Part shown: positions 43,780-52,487 of the stretch, one piece after another
Layout of the letters: the number at the start of each line of letters is the position of its first letter
Position numbering within the stretch: position 1 is the first letter of the stretch
Source of the DNA: Frigidibacter sp.
GTDB lineage: Bacteria > Pseudomonadota > Alphaproteobacteria > Rhodobacterales > Rhodobacteraceae
Assembly: GCF_030695035.1 (NCBI RefSeq)
Contig: NZ_JAUYTT010000019.1
Coordinates: 38,947 to 102,946 of the forward strand
Length of the DNA: 64,000 bases
Direction of reading: 5' to 3'
Made by a program: the position numbers and the translations under genes
Notes under the pieces: model-generated
What the model was told of the DNA's origin: nothing
Databases searched by the model: none
What the model saw: only the letters and a program-made list of their open reading frames with translations

Positions 43780-45078
43780 GTGGAATTCGGGCTTTTCCTG
43801 ATCTTCGGGATCTTCGTCCTTGGCGTCGTCTCCGGCGTGCCGGTGGCCTTCGTGCTGGGGATCGCCGCGCTGGTCGGCTTTCTCTACGAAGGCATCAACC
43901 CCGCCGTCGCCTTCCAGCAGATGGCCGCCGGCATGAGCATCTTCGCGCTGCTCGCCATTCCCTTCTTCATCTTCGCCGGGGAGCTGATGCTGCATGGCGG
44001 CATCGCGCGGCGGCTGGTGGCGCTGGCCTCCGCCGCGGTCGGCTGGATGCGCGGCGGGCTCGGCATGGTGGATGTCTCCACCTCCATGCTGTTCGGCGGC
44101 ATCTCGGGCTCCGCGGTGGCCGATACCTCGGCCACCGGCGTCATCCTGATCCCGGCGATGAAGGCCAAGGGGTACGGGGTGGATTATGCGGTGTCGCTCA
44201 CCGTCACCTCCTCCATCGCCGGCATCCTGATTCCACCCTCCCACAACATGATCCTGTACAGCCTGGCGGCGGGTGGTGGCATCTCCGTCACCGCGCTGTT
44301 CATCGCGGGCATCGTGCCGGGGCTGATGATGTGCGGCTTCCTCGCCATCGCGGCCTATGTCATGGCGGTGCGCCGCGGCTATCCGTCCGAGCCCTGGGCC
44401 GGCTTCCGCCATCTGTTCTGGCGCTTCGTCGATGCGCTGCCCGGCCTGTTCACCGCCTTCATCATCCTGGGCGGCGTCCTGTCCGGCGTCTTCACCGTGA
44501 CGGAAAGCGCGGCCTTCGGCACACTCTGGGCGTTGCTGGTGACGGTGCTGGTCTACCGCAGCCTGAGCTGGGACAGCTTCAAGGTCGCCGTCGCCGCCAG
44601 CGTCCGCACCTCCGCCGTGGTGTTCCTGCTGGTCGGTACCGCCACCGCCTTCGCCTACCTGCTCGCGCTGTACCGGCTGCCGGATCTGCTGACGGAGGGG
44701 ATGCTGGCGATCAGCTCCAATCCCATCGTCATCATGCTGATGATCAACCTCTGCCTGCTGCTGCTCGGCTGCATCATGGACATGGCGGCGCTGATCCTGA
44801 TCACCACGCCGATCTTCCTGCCGGTGGTGGTGGCGATCGGCGTCGATCCGGTGCAGTTCGGCATGATCATGATGATGAATCTGGGTCTCGGCCTGACCAC
44901 GCCACCGGTCGGCGCCGTGCTCTTCGTCGGCTGCGCCATCGGCAAGATCCCGATCGAGGCGGTGATGAAGACCATCTGGCCCTTCTACGGCGCCATCGCC
45001 CTGGCGCTGCTGCTGACCACCTATTGGCCCGCCGTGTCGCTGACGCTGCCGAGGTTGCTGCTCGGCTACGAAGGCTGA
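43780..45078 (+). CDS. TRAP transporter large permease (DctM family)
   Basis: A 432-residue carrier protein with about 12 helices and a GTG start. Signatures include VSGVPVAFVLGIAALVGFLYEG, IPFFIFAGELMLHGGIARRLV, MLFGGISGSAVADTSATGVILIPAMKAKGY, SIAGILIPPSHNMILYS and the terminal MMMNLGLGLTTPPVGAVLFVGCAIGKIPI. It is the translocating part of the TRAP system. It is followed five bases later by the lactonase-type gene, so the transport and catabolic genes form one operon. Confidence 0.94.
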   Translation: MEFGLFLIFGIFVLGVVSGVPVAFVLGIAALVGFLYEGINPAVAFQQMAAGMSIFALLAIPFFIFAGELMLHGGIARRLVALASAAVGWMRGGLGMVDVSTSMLFGGISGSAVADTSATGVILIPAMKAKGYGVDYAVSLTVTSSIAGILIPPSHNMILYSLAAGGGISVTALFIAGIVPGLMMCGFLAIAAYVMAVRRGYPSEPWAGFRHLFWRFVDALPGLFTAFIILGGVLSGVFTVTESAAFGTLWALLVTVLVYRSLSWDSFKVAVAASVRTSAVVFLLVGTATAFAYLLALYRLPDLLTEGMLAISSNPIVIMLMINLCLLLLGCIMDMAALILITTPIFLPVVVAIGVDPVQFGMIMMMNLGLGLTTPPVGAVLFVGCAIGKIPIEAVMKTIWPFYGAIALALLLTTYWPAVSLTLPRLLLGYEG

Positions 45079-45083
45079 GCCGC

Positions 45084-45953
45084 ATGTTCAGCCTTGCCGC
45101 CGACCTGCGGGCGCAGGTCGGCGAGAGCCCGGTCTGGGATGCGGCGCGGGGCGTGCTGTGGATGGTGGACATCCTGGCCCCCTGCGTCATCCGCTTCGAC
45201 CCCGCCACGGGCGTGACCCGCCGCATCCCGATGCCGGAGCCCTGCGGCAGCCTGGCGCTGTGCCGCAGCGGCGCGCTGCTGGTGGCACAGCGCGCCGGCG
45301 TGGTGCGGCTGGAGCCCGACAGCGGCGCCATCACCCCCTTCGCGGCGATGCCGGAGGAGCCGGCGCATAACCGGCTGAATGACGGCAAGGTCGGCCCGGA
45401 TGGCTGCTTCTGGATCGGCAGCATGGACAACCGGCCGGACAAACAGGCCACCGGCATCCTGTGGCGCGTCACGCCCGATGGGCGCGTGGAACGCCGGCGG
45501 GATGGGCTGGTGGTCTCGAACGGCCTGGCCTGGTCGCCGGATGGCTGCACCATCTGGCATTCGGACAGCCGCCGCGCCGTGCTCGACCGCGCCGGTTTCG
45601 ACCCCGCGACGGGCGCCACCGGCCCCTGGCGCCATGTGCGGGATTTCGATGAGGCGACCGGCCGCCCCGATGGCGCCGCCTGTGATGCCGCGGGCAACTA
45701 CTGGTCCGCCGGTGTCTCCGCCGGCCGGATCAACGTGATCGCGCCCAATGGCACGATCCTGCGACATTTCGACTTCCCCGTGCCCGCGCCCACCATGCCC
45801 TGCTTCGCCGGGCCGGGGCTTGCCACGCTGTTCGTCACCAGCCTCCGCGCCGGCAAGGATGCGGCGACGCTGGCCGCCCATCCTGGCCTGGGTGGGCTGT
45901 TCCGCGCCGAGGGTCTGGGCCAGGGTGCGGCCATCACGCTTTTCGCCGATTGA
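45084..45953 (+). CDS. SMP-30/gluconolactonase family protein (predicted aldarolactonase)
   Basis: A 289-residue six-bladed beta-propeller lactonase. The metal ligands are indicated by Glu in VGESPVWD, Asn in NRLNDGKVGPDG and SNGLAWSPDG, and Asp in WHSDS and GRPDGAACDAAGN. Next to uronate dehydrogenase it most likely opens galactaro- or glucarolactone to the open aldarate, the role proposed for UxuL-type lactonases in hexuronate clusters. The start ATG is at 45084, five bases after the permease stop; a longer open frame beginning at 43179 in the same phase is a shadow of the TRAP genes. Confidence 0.88.
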   Translation: MFSLAADLRAQVGESPVWDAARGVLWMVDILAPCVIRFDPATGVTRRIPMPEPCGSLALCRSGALLVAQRAGVVRLEPDSGAITPFAAMPEEPAHNRLNDGKVGPDGCFWIGSMDNRPDKQATGILWRVTPDGRVERRRDGLVVSNGLAWSPDGCTIWHSDSRRAVLDRAGFDPATGATGPWRHVRDFDEATGRPDGAACDAAGNYWSAGVSAGRINVIAPNGTILRHFDFPVPAPTMPCFAGPGLATLFVTSLRAGKDAATLAAHPGLGGLFRAEGLGQGAAITLFAD

Positions 45954-45965
45954 GGGATTCCCGCC

Positions 45966-46808
45966 ATGCCCCACACCAAGCCCATCCTGCTGACCGGCGC
46001 CTCCGGCAATCTCGGCCGCATGCTGACGAAGGAGCTGTCCGCCGCCGGCTACACGCTGCGGCTGACCGACATCATGCCCTTCCCGGATGCGCTGCCGAAG
46101 GGCGCCAGCTTCGTGAAGGCGGATCTGACCGAATCGCTCGCCATCGTCCGCCAGGCGGAAGGCTGCGGCACCATCCTGCATTTCGGCGGCGTCAGCGTGG
46201 AGAAGCCCTTCGAGGAAGTGGCCGGCCCCAACCTGCATGGGCTGTACCACATCTATGAGGCCGCCCGGATGTTCGGCGCCCGCGTGGTCTTCGCCAGTTC
46301 CAACCACTCCATCGGCTTCCACGAAAGGCCGCAGGGCAACCAGGGCAAGCTGGATGCGGACTGCGCCTTCCGGCCGGATGGGTACTACGGGCTGTCCAAG
46401 GTGTACGGTGAGCTGATGGGCCGCATGTACTGGGACAAGCATGGGGTGGAGAACGTCAATATCCGCATCGGCTCCTGCTTCCCGAAGCCGATCAACAAGC
46501 GGATGCTGGCCACCTGGCTGTCCTATGCCGACCTCGCCCGGCTGATCACCCGCACCATCGAGGCCGAGCGCGTCGGCCATTGCGTGGTCTGGGGCGCCTC
46601 GAAGAATCCGGACAGCTTCTGGGCCGAGGATCACCGCGACCGGCTGGGCTGGGCGCCGGAGGATACGGCGGAGGATTACCGCGCCGAGGTCGGCGCCATC
46701 GTCTCCGACGATCCGGTGGAGGAACGCTACCAGGGCGGCGGCTATTGCTCGATCGAATACTCCCGCAAGGGCGGCTTTTCGCCGCGCGACCAGTTCGAAC
46801 AGGAATGA
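45966..46808 (+). CDS. udh: Uronate dehydrogenase (NAD-dependent epimerase/dehydratase family)
   Basis: A 280-residue extended-SDR enzyme. The N-terminal LLTGASGNLGRMLTKELSAAGY is the cofactor loop; the catalytic YYGLSKVYGE carries Tyr and Lys; ASSNHSIGFH is distinctive for uronate dehydrogenases. The expected reaction oxidises D-galacturonate or D-glucuronate to the corresponding aldarolactone with NAD+. The TRAP genes and the lactonase upstream, plus an aldose epimerase downstream, complete the start of the oxidative uronate route. Later steps to 2-oxoglutarate are not in the window. Confidence 0.9.
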   Translation: MPHTKPILLTGASGNLGRMLTKELSAAGYTLRLTDIMPFPDALPKGASFVKADLTESLAIVRQAEGCGTILHFGGVSVEKPFEEVAGPNLHGLYHIYEAARMFGARVVFASSNHSIGFHERPQGNQGKLDADCAFRPDGYYGLSKVYGELMGRMYWDKHGVENVNIRIGSCFPKPINKRMLATWLSYADLARLITRTIEAERVGHCVVWGASKNPDSFWAEDHRDRLGWAPEDTAEDYRAEVGAIVSDDPVEERYQGGGYCSIEYSRKGGFSPRDQFEQE

Positions 46809-46875
46809 TGGCCGCGCCAGGGTTTCCGACCTGCGGACGGCACCCCGGCCGGCGCCCGGCAGTGGCGGGCAGGAT

Positions 46876-47718
46876 ATGATCCGCCTGGCCTCCGGCGATT
46901 GGGACGCCACGATCCTGGTCAGCCAGGGCGCCGCGATCGGCGCCCTGTCCTGGCGCGGGCAGGACATCGTGCAGCCGGTGCCGGAGGGCGAAAGCCCGAA
47001 TCGCGGGCTGCACAGCGCCTTCCTGATGGCACCCTGGACCAACCGGCTGGCGGAGGGACGCATCTCGGTCGGTGGGCAGGACTACGTCATGCCGATCAAC
47101 CGGCCGCTGGAAGGCCATGCGCTGCATGGTTTCGTGCGGGAACGCGCCTGGGTGGTGGAAGCCCAGGCGCCGGATGCCGCCATCCTCACCTGCGCCGTGG
47201 ACCATCCGCCTTTCCGCTGCACCGCGCGGCTGGAGGTGGCGCTGGAGCCAGATGGGCTGCGCCTGGACCTGACGCTGACCAATAGCGGCGATGCGCCGAC
47301 GCCCATGGGCATCGGCTGGCACCCCTTCTTCACCCGCCCCGCCGGCCTGCGGCTGCGCTTCGCGGCCAGCACCGTCTTCGGCCGCGATGCCCGCAACCTG
47401 GCCATCGCGCCGCGCCCCAGCGCCGGCTTGCAGGGTGGGGTAGAGGTGCTGGAAGGGCTGGATACGCATTTCGCCGGCTGGGATGGCGTGGCGGTGATGA
47501 CGCGCCCGGGCGGGCCGGACCTCGAACTGCGCGCCACCGGCGATTGGGCACGCAACCTGCAGATCTATGCCCCGCGCGGCATCCCGGTGCTGTGCGTGGA
47601 GCCGGTGAGCCACGCGCCGGATGCGGTGAACCGGCCCCATATCGCAGCGCATGGCCCGATGCATCTCCTGGCGCCGGGCCAGTCCCTGCGGGGGGGCACA
47701 ACCCTGCTACTGGTGTAA
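46876..47718 (+). CDS. Aldose 1-epimerase family protein
   Basis: A 280-residue galactose-mutarotase-fold enzyme. NRGLHSAFLMAPWTNRLAEGRI and the GHALHGFVRERAWVV block hold family Arg and His residues, and GIGWHPFFTRP contains the second His. It would equilibrate the anomers of the uronate or the ring forms of the lactone before or after uronate dehydrogenase; a comparable gene (UxuF-type) is found in proteobacterial hexuronate clusters. It lies 67 bases after udh with no obvious terminator between and is probably the last gene of the operon. Confidence 0.85.
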   Translation: MIRLASGDWDATILVSQGAAIGALSWRGQDIVQPVPEGESPNRGLHSAFLMAPWTNRLAEGRISVGGQDYVMPINRPLEGHALHGFVRERAWVVEAQAPDAAILTCAVDHPPFRCTARLEVALEPDGLRLDLTLTNSGDAPTPMGIGWHPFFTRPAGLRLRFAASTVFGRDARNLAIAPRPSAGLQGGVEVLEGLDTHFAGWDGVAVMTRPGGPDLELRATGDWARNLQIYAPRGIPVLCVEPVSHAPDAVNRPHIAAHGPMHLLAPGQSLRGGTTLLLV

Positions 47719-47768
47719 GCACCGGACCCCCTTCCACAACCCAGGCGCGGCAGGCCAGACTGGGCGCC

Positions 47769-48920
47769 ATGCAAAGCGCTCTCGTGCTCGGTGCCGGTGT
47801 CATGGGCCTGTCGGCCGCCTGGGCGCTTGCGCGCGCCGGCTGGTCGGTGCGGGTGGTGGACCAGGACCCCGTGCCCAATCCTCGCGGCAGTTCGGTGGAT
47901 GACCACCGGCTGATCCGCCACGCCTATGGCGCCGCCACCGGCTACATGCGGATGATCGACCCGGCCCATGCCGCCTGGGACCTGTTCTTCGCCGAGGCCG
48001 GGGAACGCCCCTATGTCCAGACCGGCGTGCTGGCCCTGGCCAATGCCCCCGGTGGCTGGCTGGCGGAAAGCCGAACCGCGCTGCTGGGCGATGGCCATGC
48101 GGTGACGGAATTGGACGCCGCGACCGTCGCGGCCCGCCACCCCTTCCTGTCCCCGGATGGCATCGCCGCCGCCTTCCACCTGCCCTCGGGCGGCGTGCTG
48201 CTGGCGCGGCGGATCGTGGAGCTGCTGGCGCGCGGCCTGGCCCGGCGCGGCACCGATATCCGCCGCGGCCAGGCGATCGCGGTGGACCCCGCCCATGGCG
48301 CGGTGACGCTGGCGGATGGCACGCGCCTGCAGGCGGACCTGCTGGTGGTGGCCGCCGGCCCCTGGGCGCCACGCCTGCTGCCGGGTTTGGCGGCGCGGGT
48401 GCGGCCGACGCGGCAGATCATCGTCCGCCTGGCCCCGCCACCGGAACATGAGGCCGGCTGGCAGGCGGCGCCGATGCTGCTGGATCTGGCCGAGGATGGC
48501 GGCTTCTACGCCGTGCCGCCGGTGGCCGGCACGCCGCTGAAGATCGGCGACCATCGCTTCGCGCCCACCTCCGACCCCGACGCACCGCGGGAGGCGACGC
48601 CAGCGGAGGCGGCGGAAATCCTCGGCCTGGCCCGGCATCGGATCCGTGATCTCGAAAGCTATCGCGTACTCTCCGCCGCGGCCTGCTACTACGACGTGCA
48701 GGCGGAGGAGCGATTCGTGGTGGAGAAGCTGGGGGAGCGTGCCTTCGTCATGTCCGGCTTTTCCGGCCACGGCTTCAAATTCGGCAGCCTGCTCGGCCTG
48801 GCGCTGGCGCGCGCGGCCGCCGACCCGTCCCTGGTGCCCGGGCTGGCCGGCTGGGCCGCCGGCGCCACCCCGCCGCCGCCCGGCCTTCTGACCGACCTTC
48901 AACAGGCTGCCACGACATGA
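47769..48920 (+). CDS. FAD-dependent oxidoreductase (DAO/sarcosine-oxidase type)
   Basis: A 383-residue flavoprotein. The FAD-binding motif is VLGAGVMGLSAAWALARAGWSVRVVDQD; the C-terminal YYDVQAEERFVVEKLGERAFVMSGFSGHGFKFGSLLGLALA matches monomeric sarcosine oxidase/SolA, where a Cys holds FAD covalently in some members. Likely role: oxidation of a secondary or N-methyl amine. The substrate is uncertain. Its stop overlaps the acyl-CoA dehydrogenase start by four bases, so they are co-expressed. The start ATG at 47769 follows the aldose epimerase gene by 50 bases. Confidence 0.88.
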   Translation: MQSALVLGAGVMGLSAAWALARAGWSVRVVDQDPVPNPRGSSVDDHRLIRHAYGAATGYMRMIDPAHAAWDLFFAEAGERPYVQTGVLALANAPGGWLAESRTALLGDGHAVTELDAATVAARHPFLSPDGIAAAFHLPSGGVLLARRIVELLARGLARRGTDIRRGQAIAVDPAHGAVTLADGTRLQADLLVVAAGPWAPRLLPGLAARVRPTRQIIVRLAPPPEHEAGWQAAPMLLDLAEDGGFYAVPPVAGTPLKIGDHRFAPTSDPDAPREATPAEAAEILGLARHRIRDLESYRVLSAAACYYDVQAEERFVVEKLGERAFVMSGFSGHGFKFGSLLGLALARAAADPSLVPGLAGWAAGATPPPPGLLTDLQQAATT

Positions 48921-50539
48921 GCGTGACCGATGATCTCGTCCTCGGCCTGACCCGGGTGATCGACCTGCCCGGCCTGACGGAGGCCGCCGGCGCCCAGCTC
49001 GGGGCCGACGACATCGCCGCCCTGGTCGAGGAAGCCGCCCGCTTCACCGGGGAGAAGCTGGCCCCAGGCTGGCAGCAGGCGGACCGCCATGGCGCCCGCT
49101 ACGCCAATGGCACCGTCACCTGCCCGCCGCACTACACCCAGCTGATGCGGGACTGGATCGACAGCGGCTGGCAGGGCATCGCCGCGCCGGTGAAACATGG
49201 CGGGCAGGGCCTGCCGCACGCGCTGTGGATCGCGGTGACGGAGCTGGCCTCGGCCGCCGACATGGCCTTCTTCCTCGGCCCGGTGCTGACCGCCGGCGCC
49301 ATCGACCTGCTGGTGGGCCATGCGACGCCGGATCAGGCCGAACGCTGGCTGCCCAAGCTGGTCTCCGGCGAGTGGACCGGCACGATGTGCCTGACCGAGC
49401 CGCAGGCCGGCTCCGACCTCTCGGCGCTGCGCTGCCGCGCGGAACCGCTGGGCGAGGGGCGCTACGCGCTGCACGGCCAGAAGATCTACATCACCTGGGG
49501 CGAGCACGACCTTACCGAGAACATCCTGCACCTGGTCCTCGCCCGGCTGCCGGGCGCGCCGGAAGGCTCGCGCGGCATTTCGCTGTTCGCTGCGCCGAAG
49601 ATGCTGGCCGAGGGCGGCCGCAACGCGCTGCGCTGCGGCGGCATCGAGCACAAGCTCGGCATCCACGCCTCCCCCACCTGCATCATGCTGTTCGATGGCG
49701 CGGAGGCGGAACTGGTGGGTGAGCCCGGGCGGGGGCTCAACGCCATGTTCGCCATGATGAACGCCGCCCGCCTCGCCGTGGGCGTGCAGGGCGTCGGCCA
49801 GGGCGCCCGTGCCCTGGCGCTGGCCGAGGCCTATGCCGCGCAGCGCAGCCAGAATGGCCGCAACATCGACCAGCACCCCGATGTCGCTCGCATGCTGGCC
49901 GAGATGCGCGCCACCACGCTGGCCGGCCGGTTGCTGGCGCTGGAAGCCGCCGCCGCGCTGGACCGGCACCATCTGCTGGGGGATGAGGCCGGCGCCACCC
50001 GCCTCGCCTTGCTCACCCCCATCGTCAAGGCCTGGTGCACCGATCGGGGGGTGGAGAATGCCAGCCTCGGCATCCAGGTGCATGGCGGCATGGGCTTCGT
50101 CGAAGACAGCGGCGCCGCCCAGGTGATGCGGGACGCACGCATCGCGCCGATCTATGAAGGCACCAACGGCATCCAGGCGATCGACCTGCTGGTCCGCAAG
50201 CTGGCCCGCGACGAGGGGGTGGCCATGCGCGCCCTGCTGGCGGAGGTCGCCGCCACCGATCCGCGCCTGGCCCCGGCCAGCGCCCGCCTGGCCGCCGTGA
50301 CGGACCTGTTGCTCGGCCTGCAGGGCAAGGACGCCGATTTGGCGCAATCCCTGGCGGCGGCCTATCTCGACGCCAGCGGCTGGCTGCTCGGCGGCTGGAT
50401 GCTGGCCCGCGCCGCCGCCGCCAGCCCGGACAGGGCCGCCCTGGCGGGTTTCTACCTGGCCCGCCTGCTACCGCGTGCCGAGGCCCGCTGCCTTGAAATT
50501 GAGCAGGGTGCGCTGCTGCCCCTGCCGCCGCATCATTAA
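48917..50539 (+). CDS. Acyl-CoA dehydrogenase family protein
   Basis: A 540-residue enzyme of the larger acyl-CoA dehydrogenase class. The FAD-binding block is GTMCLTEPQAGSDLSALRCRAEP, and QVHGGMGFVEDSGAAQVMRDARIAPIYEGTNGIQAIDLLVRKLA carries the catalytic-region Glu (IYEGTN). The size and C-terminal extension fit the group with 3-methylmercaptopropionyl-CoA dehydrogenase (DmdC) and relatives, but the substrate is not certain. It overlaps the FAD-oxidase stop (ATGA), and crtN-like genes begin 57 bases downstream. Confidence 0.92.
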   Translation: MSVTDDLVLGLTRVIDLPGLTEAAGAQLGADDIAALVEEAARFTGEKLAPGWQQADRHGARYANGTVTCPPHYTQLMRDWIDSGWQGIAAPVKHGGQGLPHALWIAVTELASAADMAFFLGPVLTAGAIDLLVGHATPDQAERWLPKLVSGEWTGTMCLTEPQAGSDLSALRCRAEPLGEGRYALHGQKIYITWGEHDLTENILHLVLARLPGAPEGSRGISLFAAPKMLAEGGRNALRCGGIEHKLGIHASPTCIMLFDGAEAELVGEPGRGLNAMFAMMNAARLAVGVQGVGQGARALALAEAYAAQRSQNGRNIDQHPDVARMLAEMRATTLAGRLLALEAAAALDRHHLLGDEAGATRLALLTPIVKAWCTDRGVENASLGIQVHGGMGFVEDSGAAQVMRDARIAPIYEGTNGIQAIDLLVRKLARDEGVAMRALLAEVAATDPRLAPASARLAAVTDLLLGLQGKDADLAQSLAAAYLDASGWLLGGWMLARAAAASPDRAALAGFYLARLLPRAEARCLEIEQGALLPLPPHH

Positions 50540-50596
50540 CGGATCGCACATGCCTCTTGCGCGCTGGCCGACCGGTCGCATCTGCTGCCCAACGAT

Positions 50597-52192
50597 ATGA
50601 CCGCACCCTTGTCCTCCCCCGCCCTTCACCGCTCCCGCCCCAAGGTTGCCATCATCGGCGCCGGGCCCGGGGGTCTCGCCGCCGCCATGCTGCTGGCCGC
50701 CTCCGGCGCCAGGGTCACGGTCTATGAAAAGGATGAGGTGGTGGGCGGGCGAACCCGCACCCTGACCTCGCCGGAGGGCTACAGTTTTGACCTCGGCCCG
50801 ACCTTCTTCCTGTATCCGCGCATCCTGAAGGAGATCTTCTCCCGCTGCGGCGCGGATCTCGAGAAGGAAGTCGATATGCGGCGGCTGGAGCCGCAATACC
50901 GGCTGCTGTTCGAGCAGGGCGGCAACGTCACGACGCTGGACGCCAGCGCCAACCTCGAACGCATGGAAGCCGCGATCGCCCGCATCTCGCCCGGGGATGC
51001 CAAGGGCCTGCGGCCCTTCATGCAGGAAAACCGTGCCAAGCTGGAAGCCTTCCGGCCGGTGCTGGAACGCGCCTTCTCCACCGCCGCCGACATGATCCGC
51101 CCGGACATGATCAAGGCGCTGCCACTGATGAAGCCCTGGTCCACCGTGGACAAGGATCTGGCACGGCATTTCAAGGACCCGCGGGTTCGCCTGGCGTTTT
51201 CGTTCCAGACCAAATACCTGGGCATGTCGCCGTTCAAATGCCCGGCGCTGTTCACCATCCTGTCCTTCCTGGAATACGAACACGGCGTCTTCCACCCGAT
51301 CGGTGGCTGCGGCGCCGTCTCCAACGCCATGGCACGCGTCGCCGAACGCCTCGGCGCGGATATCCGCCTGAACAGTCCGGTCGACCGCATCGCCTTCGAG
51401 GGCAAGCGCGCCAAGGGTGTCGAGATCGGCGGCACGCGGCATGACGCGGATGCGGTGGTGGTCAACGCCGACTTCGCCGGCGCCATCCCGAAGCTGATCC
51501 CGAACCACCTGCGGAAGACCTGGACCGACAAGAAGATCGGCAAGGCGCGCTATTCCTGCTCGACCTTCATGCTCTATCTCGGCCTGGACCGGACCCTGCC
51601 CGGCGTCGCCCACCACAATGTCATCCTGTCCGAGCAGTACCGGCAGAACATCGGCGAGATCGAGACCGGCGTGATCCCGGAAATCCCCTCGCTGTATGTG
51701 CAGAACGTCGGCGCCACGGACCCGACCATGGCCCCCGAGGGTCACTCCGCCCTTTATGTCCTGGTCCCGGTGCCGAACCTGATCGTGCAGCCGGACTGGG
51801 CGCAGCAAAGCGCGCGATTCCGGGAAATTGCGCTGGACCGGCTGAAGGTGCTCGGCCTCGGCGACCTGCGTCCCCACATCAAGTACGAGCGCATCGTCGC
51901 GCCACAGGATTGGGAAAGCGACTTCAACGTGGGCTTTGGCGCCACCTTCAACCTGTCCCACGAACTGCCGCAAATGCTGCTGTTCCGGCCCGGCAACCGC
52001 TACCGCGACGTGGACGGCGTGTACCTGGTGGGCGGCGGCACCCACCCCGGCAGCGGCCTGCCCGTGATCTACGAAGGTGCCCGCATCACCACCGGCCTGC
52101 TCGCCGCCGACCTCGGCCTGTCCGGCGCCCCCAGCCGCCCCACGGCCGACAGCGGCTTCCAGGCGGCAACCCCGGTGACGGCGGAGCCTTAA
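50597..52192 (+). CDS. Carotenoid desaturase, CrtI/CrtN type
   Basis: A 531-residue flavoprotein. The dinucleotide fold is VAIIGAGPGGLAAAMLLAASGARVTVYEKDEVVGGRT, and the CrtI C-terminal signature DGVYLVGGGTHPGSGLPVIYEGARITTGLLAADLG is complete. In this cluster, with HpnCDE-type squalene synthesis, the expected substrate is a C30 chain, so it should act as a CrtN-like dehydrosqualene/squalene desaturase introducing conjugated double bonds. Phytoene (C40) desaturation cannot be excluded from sequence, but no crtB/crtE/crtY genes are present. It opens the C30 cluster. Confidence 0.88.
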   Translation: MTAPLSSPALHRSRPKVAIIGAGPGGLAAAMLLAASGARVTVYEKDEVVGGRTRTLTSPEGYSFDLGPTFFLYPRILKEIFSRCGADLEKEVDMRRLEPQYRLLFEQGGNVTTLDASANLERMEAAIARISPGDAKGLRPFMQENRAKLEAFRPVLERAFSTAADMIRPDMIKALPLMKPWSTVDKDLARHFKDPRVRLAFSFQTKYLGMSPFKCPALFTILSFLEYEHGVFHPIGGCGAVSNAMARVAERLGADIRLNSPVDRIAFEGKRAKGVEIGGTRHDADAVVVNADFAGAIPKLIPNHLRKTWTDKKIGKARYSCSTFMLYLGLDRTLPGVAHHNVILSEQYRQNIGEIETGVIPEIPSLYVQNVGATDPTMAPEGHSALYVLVPVPNLIVQPDWAQQSARFREIALDRLKVLGLGDLRPHIKYERIVAPQDWESDFNVGFGATFNLSHELPQMLLFRPGNRYRDVDGVYLVGGGTHPGSGLPVIYEGARITTGLLAADLGLSGAPSRPTADSGFQAATPVTAEP

Positions 52193-52262
52193 CCCGGTTA
52201 CCGCGGATGGTTAGCAAGGAGGGCTCCGGTTGCGGCAGTGCCGCAACCCCCGCACCCTCCCG

Positions 52263-52284
52263 CGAAGGGGCAGTGGCCCCTTCG
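52263..52284. repeat. Small hairpin CGAAGGGGC..GCCCCTTCG between the desaturase genes
   Basis: Two arms with a short centre form a stem in the 295-base gap after the first desaturase gene. It is one of four dyads crowded there. Confidence 0.5.
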
Positions 52285-52296
52285 AACCCTCGACTT

Positions 52297-52374
52297 AGGG
52301 GTAGGCGAGAGGAGGGGCACGGCGGGCGTTTTGGGACAAGCGGATGCGCAATGCCCCTCCTCTCGCCTACCCCT
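52297..52374. repeat. 23-base-pair perfect inverted repeat
   Basis: Arms 52297-52319 and 52352-52374 are exact reverse complements, beginning AGGGGTAGGCGAGAGG, around a 32-base loop. The dyad lies in the gap between the two desaturase genes, flanked by three smaller hairpins. It is too long and perfect for a routine terminator and resembles a mobile palindromic repeat (REP/MITE-like), but no target duplication was identified. Confidence 0.75.
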
Positions 52375-52384
52375 TAACGGGATT

Positions 52385-52408
52385 CCAAAGGGACCACTGT
52401 CCCTTTGG
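52385..52408. repeat. Small hairpin CCAAAGGGA..TCCCTTTGG
   Basis: A 9-base-pair stem with a 6-base loop, third dyad in the gap upstream of the second desaturase gene. Confidence 0.5.
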
Positions 52409-52415
52409 CGGGGGT

Positions 52416-52436
52416 GCAGGGGGCAGCGCCCCCTGC
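52416..52436. repeat. Small hairpin GCAGGGGGC..GCCCCCTGC
   Basis: A 9-base-pair stem with a three-base loop, fourth dyad in the gap. From memory, runs of the kind GTGCAGGGGGC with a matching partner are common between genes in Roseomonas-type genomes. Confidence 0.5.
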
Positions 52437-52487
52437 AATACCACCCGCGAAAACGGCTAAGACTTCGGACGACACGGAGGAACGCGC

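Noticed and set aside
43179..45953. 924-codon plus-strand frame running through the TRAP permease genes
   Set aside because: Only the part from 45084 (the lactonase) is real; upstream it reads the permeases out of frame.
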